This document shows positions 56,222-64,000 of a stretch of DNA of 64,000 bases, piece by piece. Source of the stretch: CAYMPH01 sp964529415 (GTDB taxonomy: Bacteria; Spirochaetota; UBA4802; UBA5550); NCBI GenBank assembly GCA_964529415.1, contig CAZGWD010000001.1, positions 62,001 to 126,000 on the forward strand, written 5' to 3'. The stretch's first letter is position 1. Every line of letters begins with the position of its first letter. The position numbers and the translations under genes are program-made. The notes below the pieces were generated by a model. That model was not told the DNA's origin. It saw nothing but the letters and a program-made list of their open reading frames with translations, and searched no databases.

Positions 56222-57205
56222 CTATTTCCCGTCAATTTTTAAAGTTACAGCTTTATCACGTCCGGTTTCCTTTGCAAGATACAATGCTTTATCTGCAGCT
56301 TCGCGCAAATTTTCAAGAGATTCGGCATGTACAGGATACGCGGCAATTCCTATACTGCAGGAAATACGTAGTTCGGGATGTTCAGGAAAAATAATTGACC
56401 GGATTTCATGGCAGAGCTTTTCACAACGCGCTAATGCATCATCCGGAGTTGTATCCGGAAACAGAAAGGTAAACTCATCGCCGCCATATCGGACAAGAAT
56501 ATCTGTTTTTTCAAAGACCTTTGTAAAAGTTTTACTCATGGTAATAATAACGCTGTCTCCGAAAGGTAGACCGTAATTTTTATTCAATGTTCCAAAGCGG
56601 TCAAGATCAAACATTGCATAACTCAAATGCTTGTTTTCCAATTTTGCTTTTCTGAAAAATGCTTCAAGAGAATCGTCAAGATACCTGCGGTTGAAAAGAC
56701 CTGTAGCTTCATCTGTTATTGCACGCTTTCTGGCATTCTCGCCCCACACAACCATTTGAGACACAAATGAACCGGTTGCTGCAAGGCGCTGGGCTATTAT
56801 ACCGAGCATACCGTATAAAATTTTTGTTGCTGCTTCGGATTTTTTTTCAATTAAAGAAAGAAATTCTTCAGCTTTCAGTCCTAAAAACACGCTGTCAGTT
56901 AAAGCAGTGCAGGATGCAGATCTCGGAAGCTGTTCAATTATTGACATCTCACCAAAAAAATTTCCTTCATTTAAGCGTGAAATTTCAAGTTTCTTGCCGT
57001 CGCTTAATGTTACTTCAATCAAAACTGATCCCTGTATAATGATAAACATTTCATCGCCTGATGATCCTTCCTCAAACAGAATTTCATCCTTCCTGCAGCG
57101 GGTAATGCGCATCAGGCTGTAAACATAAGCACGCTGTTCGCTATCCAGTGTAGAAAATATTCCGATCTTTCCGAGAATATCTTCAGGTTTTTCAAATGTC
57201 TGCAT
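56222..57205 (-). CDS. Cyclic-nucleotide-binding domain plus GGDEF (diguanylate cyclase)
   Basis: The 327-residue protein has an N-terminal cNMP-binding (CRP-like) domain and a C-terminal GGDEF domain. The active-site GGDEF is intact at 241-245; no RxxD inhibition site precedes it, so product inhibition may be absent. It overlaps the next gene by one base. It is paralogous to its neighbour at 57205 and probably makes c-di-GMP under control of a cyclic nucleotide or similar ligand. Confidence 0.9.
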   Translation of the reverse strand: MQTFEKPEDILGKIGIFSTLDSEQRAYVYSLMRITRCRKDEILFEEGSSGDEMFIIIQGSVLIEVTLSDGKKLEISRLNEGNFFGEMSIIEQLPRSASCTALTDSVFLGLKAEEFLSLIEKKSEAATKILYGMLGIIAQRLAATGSFVSQMVVWGENARKRAITDEATGLFNRRYLDDSLEAFFRKAKLENKHLSYAMFDLDRFGTLNKNYGLPFGDSVIITMSKTFTKVFEKTDILVRYGGDEFTFLFPDTTPDDALARCEKLCHEIRSIIFPEHPELRISCSIGIAAYPVHAESLENLREAADKALYLAKETGRDKAVTLKIDGK

Positions 57206-58251
57206 TACTTATCCTCAGTAAAAAGAATCTGGCTGCCGCCCCTGCCGCGTCCGATAAGCGGCAGTTCATGAGCTATTGCAATAAGTTCCAAACCATTATC
57301 CGAATGATCAGGGTAAAGCGATATGCCGGAACTCACAGTTATTTTAAAAGAATCAGTTTTTATAATTTCTTTTATATCAAGATTATTCATATAATCTTTG
57401 ATTTTCTCAGCTTCTGTTTTTGCATCATCTCTGCCCATTCCCGGAAGCAGAAGAGCAAGCTCATTACCCATATATTTTACTGCTATTCCAAAACCAGATT
57501 TGTCGTGATCTGATAATTTTTTCTGCAATTCTTCTGCCATCAAAACAAGAACCTGATCGCCTGCTTCATGGCCGAAAGTATCATTTACTTCCTTGAAATT
57601 ATCAGGCTTAAACATGATCAGTGCAAGTTTTTCATTTGGCTTGTTTTTAATGAATTCAGGTATTTTTTCCTCAAGATAAGTTTTATTATAAAGCCCTGTA
57701 AGCTTATCGCCATATACCTGCTTTTTAAGTTCCTGCATTAATGGTGAATTTTCCTTAATTATGGAAAGGGCATTCCGCAAACGCCCGGTTGTTGAATGCA
57801 GGTATGAAAAGAGCATTTTAGCAGCAATTCCAGGATTTGCCTTGCAGAAACTATCAAAAGTATGGGGCTGTTTTGCTTTTTCTGAAGGAAAAAATAATAG
57901 AGAGCAGCCGCCTTTTGATTCGCCCTCTGCTATTTCTGCAACAGCCTTGGCATTAAACGGAACTCCTGTTAACAGTTCCAGCTCGCCGAATGAATCTCCT
58001 TTAACCAGCTGTGCTAAAACTGAATCATCAGCATGATCTTCTTCCATAATAATATTTATGGATCCATTAATTACTACTTTTATTTGAGTGCATTTCTCAC
58101 CTGAACGGAAAAGCAGCGTTCCAGGATTTAATTCTGTTACAGAACAACTTTCTGATACAATAGCCAATTCCTCAGGTTTCAGTGAAGAGAAAATAGCTAC
58201 TGAAGAAAGTATAATTGCATAATCATCGACGGATGTTTGTATATTTTTCAT
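57205..58251 (-). CDS. Cyclic-nucleotide-binding domain plus degenerate GGDEF
   Basis: The 348-residue paralog of the following gene has a CRP-like N-terminal domain and a GGDEF-like C-terminal domain. The signature is MGNEL (261-265) instead of GGDEF, so the active site lacks the catalytic pattern and is probably inactive. It could be a receptor or a partner for the active neighbour. It is the first of the pair in transcription order, and the two genes share one base. Confidence 0.85.
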   Translation of the reverse strand: MKNIQTSVDDYAIILSSVAIFSSLKPEELAIVSESCSVTELNPGTLLFRSGEKCTQIKVVINGSINIIMEEDHADDSVLAQLVKGDSFGELELLTGVPFNAKAVAEIAEGESKGGCSLLFFPSEKAKQPHTFDSFCKANPGIAAKMLFSYLHSTTGRLRNALSIIKENSPLMQELKKQVYGDKLTGLYNKTYLEEKIPEFIKNKPNEKLALIMFKPDNFKEVNDTFGHEAGDQVLVLMAEELQKKLSDHDKSGFGIAVKYMGNELALLLPGMGRDDAKTEAEKIKDYMNNLDIKEIIKTDSFKITVSSGISLYPDHSDNGLELIAIAHELPLIGRGRGGSQILFTEDK

Positions 58252-58405
58252 TATTATGCATTCTTCATCTTAAAAAGATAGAGGTCAATCTTTTTTCAGG
58301 TTAATAATATGACATAATAAAATTCCATTTATGATATTTTTTCTGGGAATTTTAAAAAATTAAATTCCTATCCGAAAGCAGAGTGGGATTCATCTTGAAA
58401 ACAAA

Positions 58406-59464
58406 TTAAAATTTTTTCGATGCTTTATATCTGCCCCAGTATTTTAAATGTGTTAATGATGTTAAAGTCATAATTCTTTCAATAACACGAAACCGCATCA
58501 GATAATGTATTATCCTGTATGTCATGAAATAAAACGGAAGAATTACTGCAGATGTTATAATAAATTTTACTATATCATTTTTCATCCATGAAAAATTTTT
58601 ACCTGCATCAAAATTTGTTATTAGAAAAGCTATTCCAGCAGATATTGTAATTGAGAAAAAATAAAAAAATGCTACGAGAAAACCATGAGGCGTTTCAATT
58701 GCCTGTTTAGGGCAGATATTCATGCAGTGCATGCAGCTTTCGCATTTTGTTGACCAGTACATTCTTCCATCAACAACGCTGATGGCCTTAACCGGACATT
58801 CATTCAGGCATAACATGCACTGGTTGCATTCCCGTGAGGCAAAATAGGATTTTGAAAAGAAAAATCTTCCCATCAGCAAATATAAAACAGTAATAGGTGA
58901 TATTATCGCATCCTGCACAATGTCATATAATGCGCGATAAACGCGTTTTCCTTTGAGAATTTTTTCTGCAAATTCTGTTACTTTTATTTTCTGCTTAGCA
59001 TAAATAATATCTGTGCCTGCTTGTTCAATTGCAGGATGAAGTGAAATCCAGTTTGACGGAAGATCAACCGGAAACAGCCCTGCAATTTTATATCCTTTAA
59101 TTATCAGAAGCAAAGAAGAAATATAATGAAGCACACCGCTCAATCCTGGAATAACAACTTTGAATATTCTCATTCCAGCGCGCGTATTTAGAACAAATGC
59201 ATCCGCTCCTTTTGCTGCAGGAAATCTGCGAATAAATTTTCTAGTTATTTCAGGAAAATGAAAACCATGTGTTGGAGAGCAGAATCCTACGAGAGTTCCC
59301 GCAATTGGCGGTGAAATACTTCTGACTGCTGTTTTGCTGATATCAAACATACTTGAGCTGATTCCAAGCTTTTCTGCAGCTTCGCATATCCATGCAGCGC
59401 AATGTTTGGCATTTCCTGTTCCGGAAAAAAAATAAATTACAAGATTGTTATATTTTTTATTCAT
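58406..59464 (-). CDS. Flavodoxin-like and 2[4Fe-4S] ferredoxin membrane protein (EFR1-type)
   Basis: The 352-residue protein has an N-terminal flavodoxin-like domain (YFFSGTGNAKHCAA), a hydrophobic segment, then two 4Fe-4S motifs (CNQCMLCLNECP and CESCMHCMNICP), and two C-terminal membrane segments. It resembles EFR1-family ferredoxins. It likely moves electrons at the membrane for an unknown partner. A helical part before the Fe-S clusters has no recognised domain. Confidence 0.85.
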   Translation of the reverse strand: MNKKYNNLVIYFFSGTGNAKHCAAWICEAAEKLGISSSMFDISKTAVRSISPPIAGTLVGFCSPTHGFHFPEITRKFIRRFPAAKGADAFVLNTRAGMRIFKVVIPGLSGVLHYISSLLLIIKGYKIAGLFPVDLPSNWISLHPAIEQAGTDIIYAKQKIKVTEFAEKILKGKRVYRALYDIVQDAIISPITVLYLLMGRFFFSKSYFASRECNQCMLCLNECPVKAISVVDGRMYWSTKCESCMHCMNICPKQAIETPHGFLVAFFYFFSITISAGIAFLITNFDAGKNFSWMKNDIVKFIITSAVILPFYFMTYRIIHYLMRFRVIERIMTLTSLTHLKYWGRYKASKKF

Positions 59465-59482
59465 AATCGTTATTATGCAATA

Positions 59483-60028
59483 TCACTTTTTTAACCATGG
59501 AAAAAACATTGGAACATACTTTTTATATTCAATATATTCTTTTCCAAGACGTTTCTCCAGTTCAGGCTCTTCTACCATTTTTAATTCCCAGATATTTATT
59601 ATCATAAAAAGAGGTGTAAAAATAAATATCAATGATATTGAATTTGTAATAATTCCCCAACCGAACAATTGGACAAAAATTCCTGTAAGCATGGGATTGC
59701 GGACATATTTATATAAGCCTGTTTTTACAAGTTTTGGAGGCGGGCTTAAAGGTACAGGTGTTCCTTTTACTTTCAAAAAAAATATAACTGAAAAAAACAT
59801 TAACGTAAAACCAATTACAACTAAAGGAATACCGATAATTAAATTCCAGGGGATGCTGAATATTTCCGGAAAATTTGCCAGTTGATCAAGAACAAAAGAT
59901 ATATAAATAAAAAAGCCGATTAAAGCCACATAGAATAATCCGACTATTGGTGCAAATATCAGCTTTGTTTTCCAGTTTCCAACTGCAACTTTGTTTATCA
60001 GATTTATCCATTTAGCAATTAATGACAT
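59483..60028 (-). CDS. Isoprenylcysteine carboxyl methyltransferase-like membrane protein
   Basis: The 181-residue protein has about four membrane segments and the signature GLYKYVRNPM then EEPELEKRLGKEYIEYKKYVPMFFPWL at its end, as in ICMT/PEMT-type methyltransferases. In bacteria the substrate is unknown and may be a lipid. It lies 18 bases upstream of the flavodoxin-ferredoxin gene on the same strand. Confidence 0.88.
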   Translation of the reverse strand: MSLIAKWINLINKVAVGNWKTKLIFAPIVGLFYVALIGFFIYISFVLDQLANFPEIFSIPWNLIIGIPLVVIGFTLMFFSVIFFLKVKGTPVPLSPPPKLVKTGLYKYVRNPMLTGIFVQLFGWGIITNSISLIFIFTPLFMIINIWELKMVEEPELEKRLGKEYIEYKKYVPMFFPWLKK

Positions 60029-60095
60029 AGTGCATACCTACAAAAAAAATTTTAAGCTCAAGATGTGTTAAAAAAGTATTTATTAAAATTTTTAA

Positions 60096-60437
60096 TTATT
60101 TATTTATTGATACTTCTTTTTCAATAGCTTTTTGAACTAATTGATTTAAAGGAATACCAAGAGAGATTGCTTTTTCTACAGCTTTTCTATGTAAATCAGA
60201 TGAAATCCTTATATTAAAACTACCCTTATAAGATTTATATACCTGTTTTTTGCTTATATTGCAAATATTGATATAATCATCTACAGCTTCTTTAAAAGAT
60301 GCAAGGATCTCTTTCACGGATTTACCTTCAAAGGTAATAAGATCATTTATTCCTTCGATTTTTCCATAAAACACTTCATCTTCAGAATTGAAATGTACGG
60401 AACCCATAAAATCTTTATGTTTTAATATGTCTTTCAT
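60096..60437 (-). CDS. hicB: HicB antitoxin
   Basis: The 113-residue protein has an N-terminal HicB RNase-H-like fold (VFYGKIEGINDLITFEG, then EILASFKEAVDDYI) and a C-terminal ribbon-helix-helix (FNIRISSDLHRKAVEKAI), the DNA-binding type of HicB. It should neutralise HicA and repress its own promoter. Its ATG overlaps the hicA stop as ATGA. The base composition is like the rest of the window. Confidence 0.9.
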   Translation of the reverse strand: MKDILKHKDFMGSVHFNSEDEVFYGKIEGINDLITFEGKSVKEILASFKEAVDDYINICNISKKQVYKSYKGSFNIRISSDLHRKAVEKAISLGIPLNQLVQKAIEKEVSINK

Positions 60438-60694
60438 TGTATAACCTCCATGCTGCGAAGCTCGTCTTCAATCAATTCAATTTGATATCTTTTGAGAATG
60501 TTATTTGGATGTGGTTTATGTAACCGTATTATATGTTGAGTTATATTGTTTATAAAGGCAACTCTTGATCCAGAAGAAGAACCACCTGTAAATTCAGAAT
60601 AACCGAAACCATGCAATAATGTTTTTAGTTCATTATAAGTGAAATCCTTCGGTTTGGATAAAAAACGATCAATTAATTTTTTATGTTTACTCAT
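60434..60694 (-). CDS. hicA: HicA toxin (mRNA interferase)
   Basis: The 86-residue protein has the HicA double-stranded RNA-binding fold, with GSSSGSRVAF and HIIRLHKPHP; the conserved His of this subfamily is in LHKPHP rather than in the common GSHH. It cuts mRNA. It precedes hicB with a four-base overlap, and a palindrome likely to be its operator lies just upstream. Confidence 0.88.
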   Translation of the reverse strand: MSKHKKLIDRFLSKPKDFTYNELKTLLHGFGYSEFTGGSSSGSRVAFINNITQHIIRLHKPHPNNILKRYQIELIEDELRSMEVIQ

Positions 60695-60717
60695 AGAAAC
60701 AATATAACAAAAAAGAT

Positions 60718-60752
60718 TTAAATATGCAACTAAAATATGGTTGCATATTTAA
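60718..60752. promoter_or_regulatory. Palindromic operator of hicAB
   Basis: Arms TTAAATATGCAAC at 60718-60730 and its exact complement at 60740-60752 are separated by nine bases. It begins 24 bases before the hicA ATG, the place for an autorepression site of a ribbon-helix-helix HicB. Confidence 0.7.
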
Positions 60753-60795
60753 AAAAGTTTAAGTCATGACAAATGATTTAAAACAGCAAAATGAC

Positions 60796-60907
60796 GCCTA
60801 CCGTGTTGCGCATATATGACGTTTTCACCGTAGCGTACTCGCGAAGGTGAAAATGTGGCGCAGCCCGAAGTGGCCAGGGGGAGCAAAGCATATATGCGCT
60901 GTTATAC
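60796..60907. repeat. attC-like palindrome (integron cassette recombination site)
   Basis: A 112-base element, GC-richer than its surroundings, with nested stems: an 11-bp outer stem (60808-60818 with 60889-60899), an adjacent 11-bp inner stem with one G-U (60819-60829 with 60846-60856), and a short GCG/CGC stem in the loop. GCCTACC (60796-60802) and GTTATAC (60901-60907) at its ends are each one base off the attC core consensus RYYYAAC/GTTRRRY. No integrase is in the window. It fills most of the 358-base gap between hicA and the VOC gene; the rest of the gap shows nothing. Confidence 0.6.
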
Positions 60908-61052
60908 GCTTTTCAAAAAATATTTTTCGTTCCTACACATTATGATAGGCTTTCCTCAATTCTTATAAATTTGATTTTTCCCGTTTTGAAGAATGAAAGA
61001 TGGGTTAGGGGTGAATTTCATTTTTCAAAATTCCATATTTATAGGTAAATTA

Positions 61053-61541
61053 TTATTCGCCATTGTAGGCTTTTTCTAGTTCAGATAGATTCAGTTTACC
61101 ATCCATACCAAGCATAGCGGCGCTAACCCGATCAGCTTTAGCAGGGTCTGGATCACGCATCATGATGTCCAGGCTTTCCGGGACAATCTGCCATGTTAAT
61201 CCATATTTGTCTTTAAGCCATCCACAAGATATAACTTCGCCGCCTTCGGACAGCGCATCCCAAAGCTTATCAATCTCTCCCTGATCTTTACTGTTTACCT
61301 GTATTGAGATAGCCTCACTAAACTTATACATAGGGCCACCATTGAGCGCTGTAAAGTTTTGTCCGTTCAGTTCAAAGTCTATTGTCGATATAGTTCCGGC
61401 TTTCACTCCAGCCATTTTTGCCACTGACTCTGTGACATACGATTTGTTCACTATTTTTGCATCTTTAAACAGCGATACATACAAGTCTACCGCTTCTTTT
61501 GCCTGGTCGTTAAACCATAAAAAAGTTACTATTTTTCTCAT
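61053..61541 (-). CDS. VOC/PhnB-like fold protein
   Basis: The 162-residue protein has the VOC (glyoxalase/PhnB-like) pattern: KIVTFLWFNDQAKEAVDLY, a middle ALNGGPMYKFSEAISI, and GLTWQIVPESLDIMM. The substrate is unknown. The gene looks GC-richer than its neighbours, and its codon usage differs, so it was probably acquired. It lies between the attC-like element and a GTTAGGC core. VOC genes are frequent in integron cassettes. Confidence 0.85.
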   Translation of the reverse strand: MRKIVTFLWFNDQAKEAVDLYVSLFKDAKIVNKSYVTESVAKMAGVKAGTISTIDFELNGQNFTALNGGPMYKFSEAISIQVNSKDQGEIDKLWDALSEGGEVISCGWLKDKYGLTWQIVPESLDIMMRDPDPAKADRVSAAMLGMDGKLNLSELEKAYNGE

Positions 61542-61672
61542 ATTTTTATCCTTAATAAGTAAAGTTTATAAATAATTCGTTTTCTGAATCGATGCAAAAG
61601 AAAACATAATCTTATCCCCTTTGAAAGCCTATCATTTCTTGTTCTCCGTTAGAAAAATATTTTTTGAATTGC

Positions 61673-61708
61673 GCCTAACGTAAAATTATACGTAGTATTT
61701 CGTTATAA
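61673..61708. other. Second possible integron core site
   Basis: GCCTAAC at 61673-61679 matches the RYYYAAC core exactly (GTTAGGC on the minus strand) and GTTATAA lies at 61702-61708. The pair spans only 36 bases, shorter than usual attC sites. It lies ~130 bases upstream of the VOC gene, the place expected for a cassette boundary. Confidence 0.4.
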
Positions 61709-61723
61709 AAAAAATTACCCCTC

Positions 61724-63502
61724 TTAATGAATTTTTAATACAGAACATGTCCCATTAAAGCAATCCGATTCAGTATCTCCTCTTTTCTGTATGGAATTAG
61801 GTTTAAGGAAACCCCATGAAATCTGATTTTTTGAGGTAATTACGTGGAAGAGTCCATTGCTGAGCAAAGCAGCAATATTATAAAAATCTGCCCGAAAAGG
61901 TTCTCTGTATGGTTTTCTTATAATTTCAGTTCCTTTAAGCAGAGCAGCTCGCGATAAACCCATCTCAGCAAGACTCACGCTCGAAGGAATCGGATGATCA
62001 AACCAGGAGGCATTTACAGACTGAAAATCTTCAGCCCTGGACTCAAACCAGGTTTCATCCTGCCTGAATGTTTCAGTATACTCTGCCATTGAAGTCATTT
62101 GAGAATCCCAGGTTTGATCATTTTCATAGAGGTATGATATTGCTGTCAATACTGCAGCTGCATCAAAAAGAAAATTCTGATTCTGTGTTTCACCCTTATA
62201 CAATGAATGACCGAGAGTTTTCCCGTTCCAGAATATTTCCATCAGATGTTTCAAAATACCTGAAGCTTTATCTTCAAGTTCAGGCATTTCAAGAAATTGC
62301 GCAGCCTGAGTCATTGCAATTGCAGTTAATGCATTGATTCCGCAGAGAATTTTTTTGTCCATATCCGGCTGAACTTTAAGCTTTCTGATTTGAAGCAGTT
62401 TCTTTTCAATTGGAACAATACTGATTTCAATTTTTTTTATCAGATGAATTTTTCCTTCAAAATTACCTGCCTTTTCAATATTATAAACTTCACATAGCTG
62501 ATTGAATTCTTCATTCGTGAGTTCTTTTTTCAATTCATTGTAATCCCACAAATACGTTGCACCCTCGGAATGTTCAGTATCAGCATCGTGGCCTGATATA
62601 TACAGTCCGCTGTCTTCAAAGCTATCCTCAAGGCACCGCAGAATATTCTCTGCCATGATTTTATATTCACTTTTGCCGAGAGTTTTATATGCAAGAGAAT
62701 AACACCACAGAGCCATGGCCTGGTCGTAGAGCATCTTTTCAAAATGAGGGATTGTCCATTCGCGGTCAACGCAGTACCTGAAAACGCCGCCCTGCAGATG
62801 ATCATTCAATCCGCGCAGGCACATGGCATCAAGAGTGTTGCTGCACACTTTCCTGACTTCAATTTTATCATCAATGGAAAGAGAGTATAATAAAAATAGC
62901 AGCGTTGTATGCGGAGGGAATTTCTGTGTCTGCCCGAAACCGCCGTGCAATGGATCAGCAAATCTTACAAGGCTGATTATCAGGTAATATTCCTCTGCAA
63001 TCGGAGGGGTTTCCTCATTCGGAATAAATGGTTTTATATTTCCGGGATTTTTTTTGTAATAATCATTAACTTTCCGGGCAATAGTCAGAAATGATCCCAT
63101 GGAACCGTTTGATTTCGCAGGAGCGTATGTGAGTGCGAAAAACGGATTAATATCCGGAGTTAAAAAAACATTTAAAGGCCAGCCGCCGCTTCCGCTTTGA
63201 GCAATAATATAGCTCATTAAAAACTGATCTATGTCCGGACGCAGCTCACGGTCAACTTTAATGCAGATAAAGTTCTCATTCAGATAATCCGCAGTTTCTT
63301 TATCCGAAAAAGCTTCTGCAGCCATAACATGACACCAGTGACACGTTGCATATCCTATAGAAACGAAAAGAGGTTTGTTCTCCTGAACTGCTGCTTTTAT
63401 TGTTTCCGCGCTCCATTCCTGCCACCAGATCGGATTATCTTTATGCTGCTGCAGGTATGGAGAAAGCGATTTATCGAGATTGTTTTTTCTGATGTTTGTC
63501 AT
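61724..63502 (-). CDS. DUF255/YyaL-type protein with thioredoxin-like N-domain and alpha/alpha-barrel
   Basis: The 592-residue protein has an N-terminal thioredoxin-like DUF255 domain with CHWCH (Cys54, Cys57) and a C-terminal six-hairpin glycosidase/epimerase-like region. Family members, related to human SPATA20, are typically about 100 residues longer; here the C-terminus ends early. The function is unknown. The CHWC motif would support redox chemistry or metal binding. Confidence 0.85.
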   Translation of the reverse strand: MTNIRKNNLDKSLSPYLQQHKDNPIWWQEWSAETIKAAVQENKPLFVSIGYATCHWCHVMAAEAFSDKETADYLNENFICIKVDRELRPDIDQFLMSYIIAQSGSGGWPLNVFLTPDINPFFALTYAPAKSNGSMGSFLTIARKVNDYYKKNPGNIKPFIPNEETPPIAEEYYLIISLVRFADPLHGGFGQTQKFPPHTTLLFLLYSLSIDDKIEVRKVCSNTLDAMCLRGLNDHLQGGVFRYCVDREWTIPHFEKMLYDQAMALWCYSLAYKTLGKSEYKIMAENILRCLEDSFEDSGLYISGHDADTEHSEGATYLWDYNELKKELTNEEFNQLCEVYNIEKAGNFEGKIHLIKKIEISIVPIEKKLLQIRKLKVQPDMDKKILCGINALTAIAMTQAAQFLEMPELEDKASGILKHLMEIFWNGKTLGHSLYKGETQNQNFLFDAAAVLTAISYLYENDQTWDSQMTSMAEYTETFRQDETWFESRAEDFQSVNASWFDHPIPSSVSLAEMGLSRAALLKGTEIIRKPYREPFRADFYNIAALLSNGLFHVITSKNQISWGFLKPNSIQKRGDTESDCFNGTCSVLKIH

Positions 63503-63550
63503 GATAATAAAGTTAAAATTTCATGAAAAGCAGTGCAATAACTTTTTTTC

Positions 63551-63579
63551 TTGCCTTTTCATATTGTTTTCAATATAAT
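63551..63579 (+). promoter_or_regulatory. Predicted promoter of the small membrane protein
   Basis: TTGCCT at 63551-63556, a 17-base spacer and TATAAT at 63574-63579. AACGGAGG precedes the ATG at 63618. Confidence 0.7.
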
Positions 63580-63617
63580 TTCAGTAATAAGCTATAAAAT
63601 TTTAACGGAGGTATCAC

Positions 63618-63977
63618 ATGGATCAAGGCGGAGGAAGTGTATTCAGCAGTGTTCTTTATGGTTTAATTTTCATTGCTTATATTGCAGGAATGTGGAAAAT
63701 TTTTGAAAAAGCCGGAAAACCCGGCTGGGCAGCATTAATTCCAATTTATAATTTTTATATTTACCTGCAGATTATAAATAAGCCAGCCTGGTGGCTTGTA
63801 CTATTTTTAATTCCGCTTGTAAATATTGTAATTTTAGTTATAATGTCTATGGAATTAGCAGTTTGCTTTGGCAAAAGTAAAGGATGGGGAGTTGTACTGC
63901 TCGTACTTTTCGGATTTGTAGGATATCCGCTTCTTGGTTTTGGTGATGCTTCTTATTCAAAACCAGCTGGAGCTTAA
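63618..63977 (+). CDS. Small membrane protein, DUF5684-like
   Basis: The 119-residue protein has about four hydrophobic segments and the pattern WKIFEKAGKPGWAALIPIYN, then GKSKGWGVVLLVL, as in the DUF5684 family often found near signal peptidase genes. The function is unknown. Its own promoter and GGAGG site support expression. Confidence 0.88.
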   Translation: MDQGGGSVFSSVLYGLIFIAYIAGMWKIFEKAGKPGWAALIPIYNFYIYLQIINKPAWWLVLFLIPLVNIVILVIMSMELAVCFGKSKGWGVVLLVLFGFVGYPLLGFGDASYSKPAGA

Positions 63978-64000
63978 TTGAAAATTTAACCCTTACATCC

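Noticed and set aside
60001..60095. Second attC site downstream of hicB
   Set aside because: GTTAAAA and ACCTACA-like stretches exist but no stem pairs them, so the hicAB cassette boundary on this side is not supported.

Overview
The window is about two-thirds A+T and carries some 56 protein genes, mostly housekeeping, with no rRNA or tRNA genes recognised. The organism is a diderm: it has an ExbB/ExbD/TonB set, many lipoproteins with a lipobox, an MlaF-type ATPase and periplasmic cell-wall proteins. The LexA helix-turn-helix region resembles spirochaete LexA as I remember it, and the cNMP-GGDEF, PilZ and Bpt/ClpS content also fits. A member of the Spirochaetota or a neighbouring uncultured lineage is my best guess, held with moderate confidence.

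Layout. 0-18 kb: pcrA, a REC-GGDEF response regulator, lysS, two lipoprotein or membrane-anchored HExxH metallopeptidases, and a leftward gene series (J-domain protein, glpD, AGPS-like FAD oxidase, phosphohexomutase, lipoprotein, inositol-phosphatase family). lexA follows. This part also holds six degenerate palindromic TGTCATTCC...GGAATGACA repeats between genes. 18-32 kb: an ATP-grasp/FMN-oxidase fusion, exbB-exbD-tonB, a 1110-residue fibre-like protein with sixteen 32-residue repeats, a PTS IIA protein, amtB with a P-II gene, a lipase and a degenerate M23 protein. 32-49 kb: leuS, a flavoprotein, a PilZ protein, an apparent N-degron operon (bpt, two exported proteins, clpS, clpA), mlaF-amidase-mscS, and an ABC-2 exporter.

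48.6-49.5 kb is the largest gene-free stretch. It has three perfect DnaA boxes followed by a chain of perfect inverted repeats, so it is a candidate replication origin or DnaA-binding locus. 49.5-60 kb: asnS, a TetR regulator, a radical SAM/SPASM protein, ilvC, a crotonase, a DHH phosphoesterase, two tandem cNMP-GGDEF proteins, a flavodoxin-ferredoxin membrane protein and an ICMT-like methyltransferase. 60-61.7 kb looks like an acquired cassette region: hicAB, then a GC-richer attC-like palindrome, then a VOC-fold gene with foreign composition bounded by a GTTAGGC core. A DUF255/thioredoxin-fold protein and a small membrane protein close the window.

Functional links: Bpt, ClpS and ClpA would form a complete leucyl N-degron route. 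Three GGDEF proteins and one PilZ protein form a c-di-GMP set, in which one GGDEF is degenerate. AmtB and a P-II protein lacking Tyr51 form an ammonium-uptake pair. GlpD and the AGPS-like enzyme suggest glycerol-phosphate or ether-lipid metabolism.
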